From an uncultured Pseudoteredinibacter sp. (GTDB taxonomy: Bacteria; Pseudomonadota; Gammaproteobacteria; Pseudomonadales; Cellvibrionaceae): a stretch of 64,000 nt of DNA. Below the pieces are notes generated by a model. It was not told the DNA's origin and ran no database searches. It saw only the letters and a program-made list of their open reading frames with translations. Within the stretch, counting starts at the first letter, position 1. Every line of letters starts with the position of its first letter. The translations under genes and the position numbers were made by a program. Where the stretch lies: positions 124,001-188,000 of the forward strand of contig NZ_CANMSS010000009.1 of the NCBI RefSeq assembly GCF_947500695.1, written 5' to 3'. This document shows, piece by piece, positions 1 through 8,024 of this stretch.

Positions 1-356
1 GGGTTGCCAGTGCTAAAAACAAGCCTCAACGAGTGGTCCAGCTTTGGTATGAAGATGATCGCTGGTTAAAGGATCTTAAGTACTTTTGGCGACGTGTTCT
101 GCGCAAAAACGAACAAGCAGCCGACGGTGTCACCGGTGCTACTAAAGGCCCTGGCCTATACCAACTACAGTGGGATGGTTTAGATCATCAGGCTAATACC
201 CTAGCTAGCGGCCAATACAAACTCTGCGCCGAAGTCGCTCGTGAACATGGTGGCCATAATGCTAAGTGCCTGAAGTTTGATTGGCCACTGATTGATAAAG
301 TCGAACTAAAACTGGAAGGCGAATTTACCACCTTAAGCATTGAGTCCAAATCGTGA
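1..356 (+). CDS. DUF2271 domain protein, 5' end outside window
   Basis: The reading frame is already open at the window edge (codons from base 3) and ends in TGA at 354-356, so only the C-terminal ~118 residues are seen. They align with the C-terminal half of the ApbE fusion at 8025-9479 (shared blocks WRR, G-Y-L/I-WDG-like, EVAREHGGH), which marks a DUF2271 domain, a periplasmic domain of poorly known function. The stretch DGVTGATKGPG contains DxxTGAT, the motif type in which ApbE links FMN to the last Thr, as in NqrB/NqrC/RnfG. The stop overlaps the GTG of the next gene by 4 bases, so it is translationally coupled to the TonB2 operon. Whether the missing N-terminus holds a signal peptide only or a fused ApbE domain cannot be seen. 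Flavinylation is inference. Confidence 0.8.
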   Translation, partial: VASAKNKPQRVVQLWYEDDRWLKDLKYFWRRVLRKNEQAADGVTGATKGPGLYQLQWDGLDHQANTLASGQYKLCAEVAREHGGHNAKCLKFDWPLIDKVELKLEGEFTTLSIESKS

Positions 357-1144
357 ACACGCTAGCTATCCGCACATTCGCGGCGGCAGCTGTGCTTACC
401 ATCTTCAGCTGCACAGCTAGCGCTCAAAACCAGTCCCCGGCTTCGCAGTTAGAAGGCCTAATGCAGCAATGGTTAGCTATTGAGCAACAACGCGAAACCA
501 TGCGAATAGACTGGCAAGAAGACAAACTTGTCCTGGAGCAGCGCTTAGATCTGCTAACCGCTGAATCTAAAGGCCTACAAAACCATCTGAAAAAGCACTC
601 GGGCCTAAAAACTAAGGCCCAGCAAAAACGGGAAGAGCTTGCCGTCGAACAGAATACTCTCGAGAGCCGACAGAGAAAGCTGAAACAGGCTCTTGTACAG
701 GCTGATCAACACGTTAATGCCTTACTCCCTAGACTACCCGAGCCACTGAAAAACCACTGGCATGAAAATATACAAAAGCTTGTCTTACTAAAAGAACACC
801 CTAGCAAGCGACTCGATCTTTACCTAGATATGTACAAAAGCTTCGATCGCTTTCGCGAAAAAGTTACCGTACATCAAGCATTGATGCCAATCGCCACTCA
901 GAAAAACAGCGCGGAACAACAAGAAATACTGGTTGATCAAATTTACCTGGGTGTCGCAAAAGGCTGGTATTTAAGTCGGGATGGTCAATACGCCGGATTT
1001 GGCGAAGCTGGCAGTGATCAATGGCTTTGGTGCAGTGACAATACGCTTAGCGAACAGCTTGCTGATATTTTGAAAGCTGCAAAAAATCCAGAAACCGCTC
1101 GCATTTTACCATTGAATATCAAGTTATCTGGAGAGCGGCTATGA
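353..1144 (+). CDS. DUF3450 family periplasmic coiled-coil protein of TonB2 operon
   Basis: 263 residues starting at GTG 353, overlapping the upstream stop (GTGA). The next in-frame Met is residue 37, past the signal sequence, so GTG is the start. Residues 1-24 look like a signal peptide ending CTASA. Residues ~29-125 are rich in Q, E, K and L and should form a coiled coil. The C-terminal part (~150-263) is compact, with YLGVAKGWYLS and WLWC. DUF3450 proteins typically stand directly upstream of the large TtpC/ExbB subunit, as here. Their exact role is unknown; a periplasmic accessory or gating partner of the proton-channel complex is plausible. The ATG of the next gene overlaps this stop by 4 bases. 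Confidence 0.85.
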   Translation: MNTLAIRTFAAAAVLTIFSCTASAQNQSPASQLEGLMQQWLAIEQQRETMRIDWQEDKLVLEQRLDLLTAESKGLQNHLKKHSGLKTKAQQKREELAVEQNTLESRQRKLKQALVQADQHVNALLPRLPEPLKNHWHENIQKLVLLKEHPSKRLDLYLDMYKSFDRFREKVTVHQALMPIATQKNSAEQQEILVDQIYLGVAKGWYLSRDGQYAGFGEAGSDQWLWCSDNTLSEQLADILKAAKNPETARILPLNIKLSGERL

Positions 1145-2484
1145 GCAAGAGCTCCCCGATCATTATTATTGCCTTATATCTAAGTCTAGGTCTAAGCCTC
1201 ATTAATAGCCCTAAGGCCTTGAGTAATCAAGAGCTGGAAAAAGGGCTAAATCGAGACATCAAAAACTCGCAACAGAAATTGCTAAAGCTTCAAAAGAAGC
1301 AATCTTCTGAACGCCAAGCACTATCAAAGAAGCTTCACAATGCCGAAGTTAAAGTTGAAGGTTTAAGAGATCAGGCCGCGGCCATCCAGCGCTTAGCTGA
1401 TGAGAAGACTCTAGCACTGCAAGAATTGCAGGACCGCTTAAAATCTTGGCAAGAACAGGACGCCTACCAAGCTTACGCTCTTGTTGATTATCTTGGTAAG
1501 CAGACAGATCTAAATGGCAGCCATGATAGCGATCAACTGCTGTCACTCTTTGAGCAACAAGCCGAGTTGCAGCAGCAAGCACTGAATCCAAGCTGGCAAA
1601 CCCTGCAGGTTATTGCCGCCAGTGGTGAGCTGCGAGATGCCAAAGTATTGCGACTAGGCCCGATTCGCTGGGCCGCGGCTGATAACTTCGCTGGCTGGCT
1701 AAACGACAAGAAAATCCCTGAAATTATTCTTACTGCAAACCAGCAGCAACAGCAAAGTTGGCTTGAGCAATCTCGATCACTCGAGGGGACATTACATTTT
1801 GACCCTAGCCTAGAACGAGCCATTAAGATCGCTCAGCAGCAAGAGAGTATCAGCGAGCATATTTATAAAGGCGGGGTTTGGGCAATACCAATTTTGGCAT
1901 TCGGTTTAATTGCCACCCTATGTGCCTTGTTAAAGAGCTTGCAGTTATTAAGACAGCCAAAATGGATTCCTGCACTGGCCAGCCGAGCTACCCTCGCCTT
2001 TAAACGCGGAGATAAAGCCGCCGGCGAGAAGCTGAAACAGCAATTTGAAGGTCGCCAAAGCCTTGGTATACAAGCTCAGCTATTGGAAATTTGTCTACAA
2101 GAAAATCATTTAGGACAGCGCGAAGATCGCTTATTCACAAGTTTAATGGCCGATAAGCATCGCCTGGAAAAATGGTTAGGTACTATCGCGGTTATCGCCG
2201 CCGTCGCGCCCTTGCTCGGCCTGCTTGGCACAGTAAGCGGCATGATAGAAACCTTTAAGTTAATGACCATCTTTGGTTCGGGTGATGCAAGTGCGGTTTC
2301 CTCAGGGATTTCTGAAGCACTGGTAACCACCGAGCTTGGTCTTGTGGTGGCTATTCCTGCGCTATTGTTACACGCATTTTTACAACGTTGGGTACGCCGC
2401 CATAACAGTCAAGCCGAAGCCTTTGCTGTAGAGCTGAGCCAGCTTGAATGGTGCAAAGAGCAAGCCGAGGCGACAACGCCATGA
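1141..2484 (+). CDS. TtpC-like MotA/TolQ/ExbB proton channel protein with periplasmic coiled coil
   Basis: 447 residues. A hydrophobic N-terminal signal segment (~5-27) is followed by a long coiled-coil stretch (~32-115), a second periplasmic part, then an ExbB/TolQ domain with membrane segments near residues 243-265, 340-372 and 388-412. The final segments carry the typical PLLGLLGTVSGMIETF and TELGLVVAIPALLLHAF motifs. This two-part build is that of TtpC, the extra subunit of Vibrio TonB2 systems that links ExbB2-ExbD2-TonB2 to outer-membrane receptors. It starts at ATG 1141 inside the previous stop and overlaps the next gene by ATGA at 2481-2484. The protein is expected to sit in the inner membrane and use proton motive force. 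Confidence 0.9.
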   Translation: MSKSSPIIIIALYLSLGLSLINSPKALSNQELEKGLNRDIKNSQQKLLKLQKKQSSERQALSKKLHNAEVKVEGLRDQAAAIQRLADEKTLALQELQDRLKSWQEQDAYQAYALVDYLGKQTDLNGSHDSDQLLSLFEQQAELQQQALNPSWQTLQVIAASGELRDAKVLRLGPIRWAAADNFAGWLNDKKIPEIILTANQQQQQSWLEQSRSLEGTLHFDPSLERAIKIAQQQESISEHIYKGGVWAIPILAFGLIATLCALLKSLQLLRQPKWIPALASRATLAFKRGDKAAGEKLKQQFEGRQSLGIQAQLLEICLQENHLGQREDRLFTSLMADKHRLEKWLGTIAVIAAVAPLLGLLGTVSGMIETFKLMTIFGSGDASAVSSGISEALVTTELGLVVAIPALLLHAFLQRWVRRHNSQAEAFAVELSQLEWCKEQAEATTP

Positions 2485-2876
2485 TCTTCCAAACCGATCA
2501 ATGGATATTCTGGGCCATTATCGTGGTTGGCCTGATCGCTTATAGCATATTGTTTGACACGCTATTAAATACCAGCGATGAACTTGAACTACGACAAGCG
2601 CGCTGTCAACTTGCCGATTCTTGCTTAGCGGCACTCCCCCTTTTGGGCTTGCTCGGCACCATTATGGGTTTACTGCAAACTTTTGCTGATATGGCGGCTG
2701 ACCATGTTGATTTTAATACCTTAATTGCCGGCGGCGTTGGCACAGCTTTAGGTACCACACAGCTTGGACTGCTATTTGCAGTACCAGGGTATCTCCTCAG
2801 CCATTTTTTAAAGAGTCGATTTCAACAGGGCCTCTTATTTAATGACTTCGCAAAGGAGCTAAGAGATGAGGTCTAA
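2481..2876 (+). CDS. exbB: ExbB-type MotA/TolQ/ExbB proton channel subunit
   Basis: 131 residues from ATG 2481, which overlaps the preceding TGA as ATGA. An in-frame GTG at 2448 would overlap the upstream gene by 37 bases without a clear ribosome site, so ATG 2481 is preferred. Three membrane segments are visible (~5-25, 45-70, 85-110), with LLGLLGTIMGLLQTF and GVGTALGTTQLGLLFAVPG as the ExbB signature. It is the short ExbB subunit that pairs with ExbD in TonB2 systems. The stop lies 11 bases inside the exbD gene, again implying coupled translation. Confidence 0.9.
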   Translation: MIFQTDQWIFWAIIVVGLIAYSILFDTLLNTSDELELRQARCQLADSCLAALPLLGLLGTIMGLLQTFADMAADHVDFNTLIAGGVGTALGTTQLGLLFAVPGYLLSHFLKSRFQQGLLFNDFAKELRDEV

Positions 2877-3276
2877 ACTGAGCCAAAGAATCGAACAAGA
2901 ACAGAGCAACAGTATCGATCTATCACCGTTGCTAGATGTGGTTTTTATTCTACTAATATTTTTTATTGTAACTACGGTCTTTGTTAAAGAGACCGGAATC
3001 GAAGTTGATAAACCCAAGGCCGTTTCCAGCGAGCGATTAGAGCGCAATGTCATATTATTGGCCATCAGCGCCAGCGGCGAAGTAGTCTACGACGGCGCCA
3101 ATATTGGCGTATCTGGCGTGCGGGCCACGGTCGCTCATGCTCTGGCCAAACAGAAAAAATCGCTCATTATTCAAGCCGACAAAAATACTTCAGCCCAGAT
3201 TTTGGTGGACGTTATCGACCAAGCCAAGCTGGCCGGTGCCGAGAGCATCAACATTGCTACCAAGCGAGGAAGTTAA
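2866..3276 (+). CDS. exbD: ExbD biopolymer transport protein
   Basis: 136 residues. A short cytoplasmic N-terminus precedes one membrane helix (~22-42) containing the conserved Asp of ExbD/TolR/MotB proteins (PLLDVVFILLIFF, Asp24). The periplasmic domain follows, with LLAISASGEVVYDG and VIDQAKLAGAESINIAT typical of the family. A strong ribosome site, AAGGAG, lies about 8 bases before ATG 2866. The start is 11 bases before the exbB stop, and the next ATG (3278) comes two bases after the stop codon starts to clear. Asp24 is expected to carry the protons that drive TonB. Confidence 0.93.
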   Translation: MRSKLSQRIEQEQSNSIDLSPLLDVVFILLIFFIVTTVFVKETGIEVDKPKAVSSERLERNVILLAISASGEVVYDGANIGVSGVRATVAHALAKQKKSLIIQADKNTSAQILVDVIDQAKLAGAESINIATKRGS

Positions 3277-3277
3277 T

Positions 3278-3964
3278 ATGACCAACGCCGCCTCTATAAA
3301 CAGCAGTACACTCAACTTAACCACATTAAATATTCCAATGCGTCGAGTTATTTCAGTCGTATTATCCGCTGCCTGCCTAGTTGTGCTATTAACCGTTATC
3401 CAGCTAAGCAAAACGACTTTTTTAAAACCGAAACAGGACCTTGTTGTAAGGCAAGTGAGTGTTGCATTGCCACCGCCGCCTCCACCACCAGCGCAGGAAC
3501 AACAGCAAGTCAATAATAGCGGCGTTGATATTGATTTTAGCTTCAACGCTCAAGGCCTAGCTTTAAAAATGGCAGAGCAAAATGTAAAAATTAGAGAGAT
3601 TAAGGTAGAAAAACCACCCATTGATAGCTTAACCCAAGTAAATCTCAACATAGACTGGACACCCGATTGGCAGGCCTTCGGTCTTGATCAACTCGATCAA
3701 CGCCCGCAATTATTGACTCCAATACGTGTCAGTTTCCCGCACCGCCTATACCAACGCGGCGTCAACAAAGCACTAGTTAAGCTACTAGTCATGATTGACG
3801 AACAGGGCCAGGTGCATCTACAACAAATCACCCAGTTAAAGTACCCCGAGCTTAAGCCAAGCCTTCAGCAAGCAATAAGCCAAGCTCGCTTTACACCTCC
3901 TAAGATGGATGGCAAGTTGGTCAAAGCTGAGTTCATATGGCCGCTTGAGCTGGAGCATAGCTAG
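3278..3964 (+). CDS. tonB: TonB family energy transducer (TonB2-type)
   Basis: 228 residues from ATG 3278, immediately after the exbD stop. The longer open frame from 3104 lies inside exbD in another frame and is not used. A cytoplasmic N-terminus is followed by a membrane anchor (~23-42), a run of seven prolines (65-71), a periplasmic linker and a C-terminal TonB domain (~150-228) with FPHRLYQRGVNKALVKLLVMI and FTPPKMDGKLVKAEFIWPLEL. It is short for TonB, as TonB2 proteins are. It would span the periplasm and open TBDRs such as those at 9497, 18677, 58613 and 63496. The downstream TPR gene begins 6 bases after the stop. Confidence 0.92.
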   Translation: MTNAASINSSTLNLTTLNIPMRRVISVVLSAACLVVLLTVIQLSKTTFLKPKQDLVVRQVSVALPPPPPPPAQEQQQVNNSGVDIDFSFNAQGLALKMAEQNVKIREIKVEKPPIDSLTQVNLNIDWTPDWQAFGLDQLDQRPQLLTPIRVSFPHRLYQRGVNKALVKLLVMIDEQGQVHLQQITQLKYPELKPSLQQAISQARFTPPKMDGKLVKAEFIWPLELEHS

Positions 3965-3970
3965 ATCAAC

Positions 3971-5377
3971 ATGAAACTGAATACTCAAAAATCAGTAAGT
4001 TTAAAGTTATTGCGCCTTAAGCGAACGAGCCTAATGTGCATTGCTTTGGGCTTTAGCTTAACCATTGCACTTCATACAAGCACAGCACAGGCGGAGGTAA
4101 AAATAACACTGCCAACGCCGAATTGGGAAATGAGTTTTAAGCCTCTCAGTAGTAGTAGCAATACCCCTAAGTTAAACAGCGAAGAGTTTGCTCTGATTGA
4201 TAAGGTGCGCCCCTTATTAGATGAAAAGCAATACCAAAAGGCGAATGCAGAACTTGCCAAGTTGTGGCCGGAACAAGCCAGTGCCGCTCTATTTTACGTA
4301 CGAGCCCAAGTTCTAACACAACTTAAGCAATACCAGAAAGCCGAACAGGATTATCTTTCGTCGATAAAACTTCATGGAGACTACGTTCTGGCAAGCCAAT
4401 CCTTGGCGGGCCTAGCACTTAGCCAAAATCAAGCAAAGAAAGCCAGAAAGTACCTAGCCGAAACGATTGCTTTAGGAGGTGCCAGCTCAGATCTTTTTGG
4501 TCAGCTTGGCTATCTCAATCTACGTGAACACTCAGCTTTCAGTTCCGTCGCAGCCTATCAAAGAGCCTATGCCCTAGCGCCAGAAAACAAACACTGGCAA
4601 AAAGGTTTGCTGATGGCGCTTAGCCAATCAGGGTCGCATCTACAGGCCAATGCGTTAATTGATGAACTTTTAAAAGACGAGCCAAACAATGTTGAACTGT
4701 GGCTACACAAAGCCAATGCCGCAGTAAGCGCTAAGCAAAGCCAGCGGGCATTAACTGCTATGGAAATGGCTTATAGATTAGGTGAAAAACAAAAGCAGAA
4801 CATACAACTTTTAGCACAGCTCAATGTGCAAGCGGGCAATATCGCCAGAGCTGTGAACATTGTTAAAACAAGCCCCTCCTTGTTACAAGACTATTCATAC
4901 ATTGGGCCAATGCTTGATTGGTTGGCTTCTCAGAGCCACTGGAATGATTTAACGACGCTGATCACATCAACAAAGAGTCAAAGCAAACACTTTGATAGCC
5001 AAGCTTTAAGCCACTGGAATCATCAACGCGCGAGACTTGCTGCCAATAAAGGACAAAGTAAGCGTCAGGTTCAGTTGTTGCAGCAAGCACTAAAACACAA
5101 TCCAGCCAATGGTTCAGCGATATTGGATCTGGCTGATATTCGAATTGCTCAAGGACAATTTAATCGTGCTGATATCTTACTCAGTCGAGCGGCTGCTATG
5201 AAAGAAAACAGGGAAGCCGCATGGATGAAACGAGCACAAGTGGCTTACCTACAAAAGCGCTACAAATCCGCACAGGAGTTTTTACAAAATATACTTAAGC
5301 TCGATCCGAGCCGCAGGGACTTAATTAGTAACATGGATATTCTTCAACGCCTGATTAGACAAAAAAATACCCGATAA
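3971..5377 (+). CDS. TPR-repeat protein of TonB2 operon
   Basis: 468 residues. The N-terminus has a basic stretch and a hydrophobic segment (~20-41, ending TAQAE), so it is secreted to the periplasm or anchored. From ~65 to the end are tetratricopeptide-like helical repeats, with motifs such as QYQKAEQDYLSSIKL, SVAAYQRAYALAPEN, QAALKHNPANGSAILDLADI and RYKSAQEFLQNILKLDPS. TPR proteins commonly end TtpC-ExbB-ExbD-TonB operons; the role is unproven but probably protein-protein contact in the energy-transducing complex. Gaps of 6 and 3 bases to its neighbours place it within the same transcript. Confidence 0.85.
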   Translation: MKLNTQKSVSLKLLRLKRTSLMCIALGFSLTIALHTSTAQAEVKITLPTPNWEMSFKPLSSSSNTPKLNSEEFALIDKVRPLLDEKQYQKANAELAKLWPEQASAALFYVRAQVLTQLKQYQKAEQDYLSSIKLHGDYVLASQSLAGLALSQNQAKKARKYLAETIALGGASSDLFGQLGYLNLREHSAFSSVAAYQRAYALAPENKHWQKGLLMALSQSGSHLQANALIDELLKDEPNNVELWLHKANAAVSAKQSQRALTAMEMAYRLGEKQKQNIQLLAQLNVQAGNIARAVNIVKTSPSLLQDYSYIGPMLDWLASQSHWNDLTTLITSTKSQSKHFDSQALSHWNHQRARLAANKGQSKRQVQLLQQALKHNPANGSAILDLADIRIAQGQFNRADILLSRAAAMKENREAAWMKRAQVAYLQKRYKSAQEFLQNILKLDPSRRDLISNMDILQRLIRQKNTR

Positions 5378-5380
5378 ACC

Positions 5381-5959
5381 ATGAAAGTAAACAAAACCCT
5401 GTGGCGCTGGTCTCGCCTACTCCATATTTATGCAGCCGTCGCCTTATTATTTTTATTGCTGTTTTTCGCCTTTACCGGCATCACCCTGAACCATCCAGAT
5501 TGGTTTATCGGTGAAGCTCAGGAGCAAGAGCTAGAATTTCAACTTGTAAATTATAAGGCAAGCCAAGGGCTTACCTTTAGCCCAGCTCAGATTACTCAGC
5601 TGGAGAACGAGCTGGACGTTAGCTTTGGCAAGCTAAAACTCGAAGATGATGGTGATGTTATATTTTTTGACGCCCAAATGCCTGGAGCATTTGCCAGCGG
5701 GGAGCTTGAGCTTGAAAGCGGCTTGGTAAGCGCAAGCCGCAGTGACTCTGGTGTATGGGCATGGCTTAATGACCTACACAAAGGTCGCCACACTGGTTTC
5801 GCATGGAAGCTACTTCTCGACATTAGCTCGGTGTTAATTTTGCTGTTCTCGCTAAGCGGCTTGGTCTTGCTATTACCCAATAAGCGCTACTTAAAGCCCG
5901 CCATGCTACTTGGCTTAGTTACCGCCGCGATTTGTACATTTACAGCTCTAGTGTCCTGA
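5381..5959 (+). CDS. PepSY-associated TM helix protein
   Basis: 192 residues with three membrane helices (~13-35, 148-168, 172-190) and a periplasmic loop of PepSY-like type between the first two. His residues flank the helices (LHIYAA near 14-16, TLNHPDW after helix 1, LHKGRHTG before helix 2) and could bind heme, as proposed for PepSY membrane reductases; that is inference. It begins 3 bases after the TPR stop, so a redox-type membrane protein is joined to the TonB operon. PepSY_TM, DUF2271, DUF4198 and ApbE genes often cluster, and all four are present here. A likely partner is the DUF2271 protein. Transcription probably ends before the Fur-like box at ~6016. Confidence 0.8.
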   Translation: MKVNKTLWRWSRLLHIYAAVALLFLLLFFAFTGITLNHPDWFIGEAQEQELEFQLVNYKASQGLTFSPAQITQLENELDVSFGKLKLEDDGDVIFFDAQMPGAFASGELELESGLVSASRSDSGVWAWLNDLHKGRHTGFAWKLLLDISSVLILLFSLSGLVLLLPNKRYLKPAMLLGLVTAAICTFTALVS

Positions 5960-6015
5960 CTAGGGCTCTATAAACCCTCAAACCATGAAGAAAATATGGA
6001 GATTTCTTTATTTTT

Positions 6016-6041
6016 ATTGAGAATCATTTACATTTGCATTA
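6016..6041. promoter_or_regulatory. Fur-like box upstream of DUF4198 operon
   Basis: The sequence TTGAGAATCATTTACATTTG, followed by CATTAG, resembles the 19-bp Fur consensus built on GATAAT/ATTATC units (GAGAAT-CATTTA-CATTTG). It lies ~65-90 bases before ATG 6104, where it would overlap a promoter. It separates the TonB2-PepSY operon from the DUF4198/EF-hand/ApbE/TBDR operon. Iron repression is inferred from the motif alone. Confidence 0.6.
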
Positions 6042-6103
6042 GTATTCACGTGATTTAGTCATCACAAAGAATGGCATTTAAATAAACCTTGGAGAATTCA
6101 CTT

Positions 6104-6919
6104 ATGCTCGGCTTAGTTCGCAAATCAAAAGCTCACATGCTTAGCTCATTAGGGCTGGCGTCTCTAACGGCCCTAGCCGTCAGCACCGCCGCTGCTCACA
6201 CCCCCTATATTGCCCCAACCAGTTTCGAGCCCGTCATGGGCAAAATGGCAAGCTTCGATGCCTCCTTCTCCGAGGAGTTTTTTATACCTGAAGCCGCCTT
6301 CAACAAGGGCAACTTCAAAGTTACCACGCCTTCAGGTGAGGTGGTAAATCCAGACAGCAAGGCTGAGCTGAAGACCCGCATCGTTTTAGAACATGAGCTA
6401 AAAGACGAAGGGACTTACCGTATCACTACCGGTGCCCGCCATGGCGCTACTTTCCTGATCTACGATCTCGATGGTGAAGAAAAGCGCGTAATGAATCCTA
6501 AGGAGCCAGCCCCAAAAGGCGCCGAAGTTAAAAACCATTTTCAATCGATTACTCGTGCAGACACTTATGTTAGCCGTAAAGCGCCAAGCAATGGTGCATT
6601 AAAAGTTGAAGCAGCCGGCTTGCAGATCCTACCGATTGATAATCCGACCGAACTGTTTGCCGATGAAGAATTCGCCCTAAAAATTCTTCTAGACAATAAA
6701 GGCATGGCTGAGCAAGAAATCTTGGTATACAAGGCAAACCAAGAGAAAAGTAAGCCCGTCAACTTCACTACCGATAAAGCAGGAGTGGCAAAACTAAGCC
6801 TGCCGGCCGGTAAGTACTTACTGCGTGCTCGTTATCGAGGACCAGCTCCAGAGGGCTCCAAAGTCCCAACCCTAAGCCACACAACCACCTTAAGCGTGCA
6901 AGTGTTTGAAAACATCTAA
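6104..6919 (+). CDS. DUF4198 domain periplasmic protein
   Basis: 271 residues from ATG 6104, with GGAG at 6091-6094. An upstream TTG at 6089 overlaps that ribosome site and is rejected. A long signal peptide ends near residue 31 (VSTAAA before HTPYIAP); the mature N-terminal His is a common feature of DUF4198 and other metal-linked periplasmic proteins. The rest consists of beta-rich Ig- or carboxypeptidase-like modules, with KTRIVLEHELKDEGTYRI near 90-110 and a C-terminal GVAKLSLPAGKYLLRARYRG block. DUF4198 includes NikM-like proteins and is found near nickel, cobalt or iron transport genes; the substrate here is unknown. It heads an operon with the EF-hand, ApbE and TBDR genes, behind a Fur-like box. 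Confidence 0.8.
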   Translation: MLGLVRKSKAHMLSSLGLASLTALAVSTAAAHTPYIAPTSFEPVMGKMASFDASFSEEFFIPEAAFNKGNFKVTTPSGEVVNPDSKAELKTRIVLEHELKDEGTYRITTGARHGATFLIYDLDGEEKRVMNPKEPAPKGAEVKNHFQSITRADTYVSRKAPSNGALKVEAAGLQILPIDNPTELFADEEFALKILLDNKGMAEQEILVYKANQEKSKPVNFTTDKAGVAKLSLPAGKYLLRARYRGPAPEGSKVPTLSHTTTLSVQVFENI

Positions 6920-6931
6920 GCGAGAATAGCC

Positions 6932-7963
6932 ATGAAATTTCTAAAAAAAGCATTACCCATCGCCGTTGCTGTCGCCAGCATCAGCGCTTGCTCTCAAAAC
7001 ACAGCGGTAAGCGAGCAAAGTCAAGCCAATGAAGCCAAAGCGGCTTTGAGCAAAGGATTAAGCAAGGCGGATCGCGCCAAAGCGGCAAAAGACGATCGCG
7101 GCCATCGCGCTATGCCAATGACCGAAGCGCGTCTTGCTCGCATCTTAGACGAGCATGACCACTCCAAAGATAACAGCGTTAGCTGGGATGAGTACAACGA
7201 CACTCGCCGTAGCTTTTTCGACAAAGTAGACAGTAATAAAAACGGCACTCTAGATACCGAAGAATATGTTTATGAGTACGAAGGCCGTCTCGATGATCGT
7301 ATCGAAGAAGATCGCAAAGGCCAGGTAAAGCAAACTATTGTACGTTTCGATGCTCTAGATAAAAACGATGACAAAGTAATGACATGGGAAGAGTTCCAAG
7401 CTTCTGCCGATCGTATTTGGACACGCTGGGATAGCAACAAAGATGGCGTGATCGACGATAACGATCCAAAGCCAGAAAACAAGTGGAAGAAAAAGCAAGA
7501 AGAAAAAACCGCCAAGACTGACAAGAAAAAGGCTAAGAAAAAGCCTCGTCGCCGCTCAGTAATTCGCATGCCTACTACTCACAGTAAAAAGGGTATGTTT
7601 ACCATTTATGACGGCAACGAAGATAAGAAAATCACTAAAGATGAATTTCTTAACGAACGTCGCTCAATTTTCCACCTTGCCGACCAAGATAAGAGTGGCG
7701 ACTTAGTATTAAACGAGTATCTCGGTGAATACGAAGATCGTGTAGATGCAGCCATCTCCAAAATGCGTCGGGCAGCTATCAAACAGACCTATGTTCGTTT
7801 CGATGTGCTGGATGACAACAAAGACAAGAGCATGACTTTTGATGAGCTTCAGATCTCCGGCAAGCGTATTTTCAATCGCTGGGATAAAAACCAAGATGGC
7901 CTTATCTCAGCAGACGATATCGCGGCTAGCAAAAAGAAGAGCGAAAAGGTTGCAGGGTATTAA
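6932..7963 (+). CDS. Eight-EF-hand calcium-binding lipoprotein
   Basis: 343 residues. The N-terminal signal ends in a lipobox (ISAC, Cys20), so the protein is probably a lipoprotein. Eight EF-hand loops are visible, starting near residues 76, 100, 143, 167, 227, 251, 294 and 318; all have Asp at position 1, and most have N/D at 3 and 5 with E/D at 12. Loops 1-4 and 5-8 are two copies of one four-hand block: each contains a Y-E-Y/Y-L-G-E-YE segment and a closing R-W-D-x-N-x-DG hand. They are separated by a very Lys-rich linker (~184-208). Such calmodulin-like proteins are uncommon in bacteria. Its place between DUF4198 and ApbE suggests a part in metal sensing or receptor support; this is not established. 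Confidence 0.85.
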   Translation: MKFLKKALPIAVAVASISACSQNTAVSEQSQANEAKAALSKGLSKADRAKAAKDDRGHRAMPMTEARLARILDEHDHSKDNSVSWDEYNDTRRSFFDKVDSNKNGTLDTEEYVYEYEGRLDDRIEEDRKGQVKQTIVRFDALDKNDDKVMTWEEFQASADRIWTRWDSNKDGVIDDNDPKPENKWKKKQEEKTAKTDKKKAKKKPRRRSVIRMPTTHSKKGMFTIYDGNEDKKITKDEFLNERRSIFHLADQDKSGDLVLNEYLGEYEDRVDAAISKMRRAAIKQTYVRFDVLDDNKDKSMTFDELQISGKRIFNRWDKNQDGLISADDIAASKKKSEKVAGY

Positions 7964-7979
7964 TCCCTAAGCCCAAACA

Positions 7980-8002
7980 GCGCCCTTCGGGGCGCAAGTT
8001 TT
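7980..8002 (+). terminator. Hairpin after EF-hand gene
   Basis: GCGCCC (7980-7985), a TTCG tetraloop and GGGCGC (7990-7995) form a stable stem, followed by AAGTTTTC. The short T-run makes it a weak or partial terminator. It may reduce read-through into the ApbE and TBDR genes instead of ending the operon. Confidence 0.5.
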
Positions 8003-8024
8003 CAAATTACAGGTTGTAACTTAA

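Noticed and set aside
3104-3277. N-terminal extension of the tonB frame
   Set aside because: It overlaps exbD in another frame; ATG 3278 directly after the exbD stop is the natural start.
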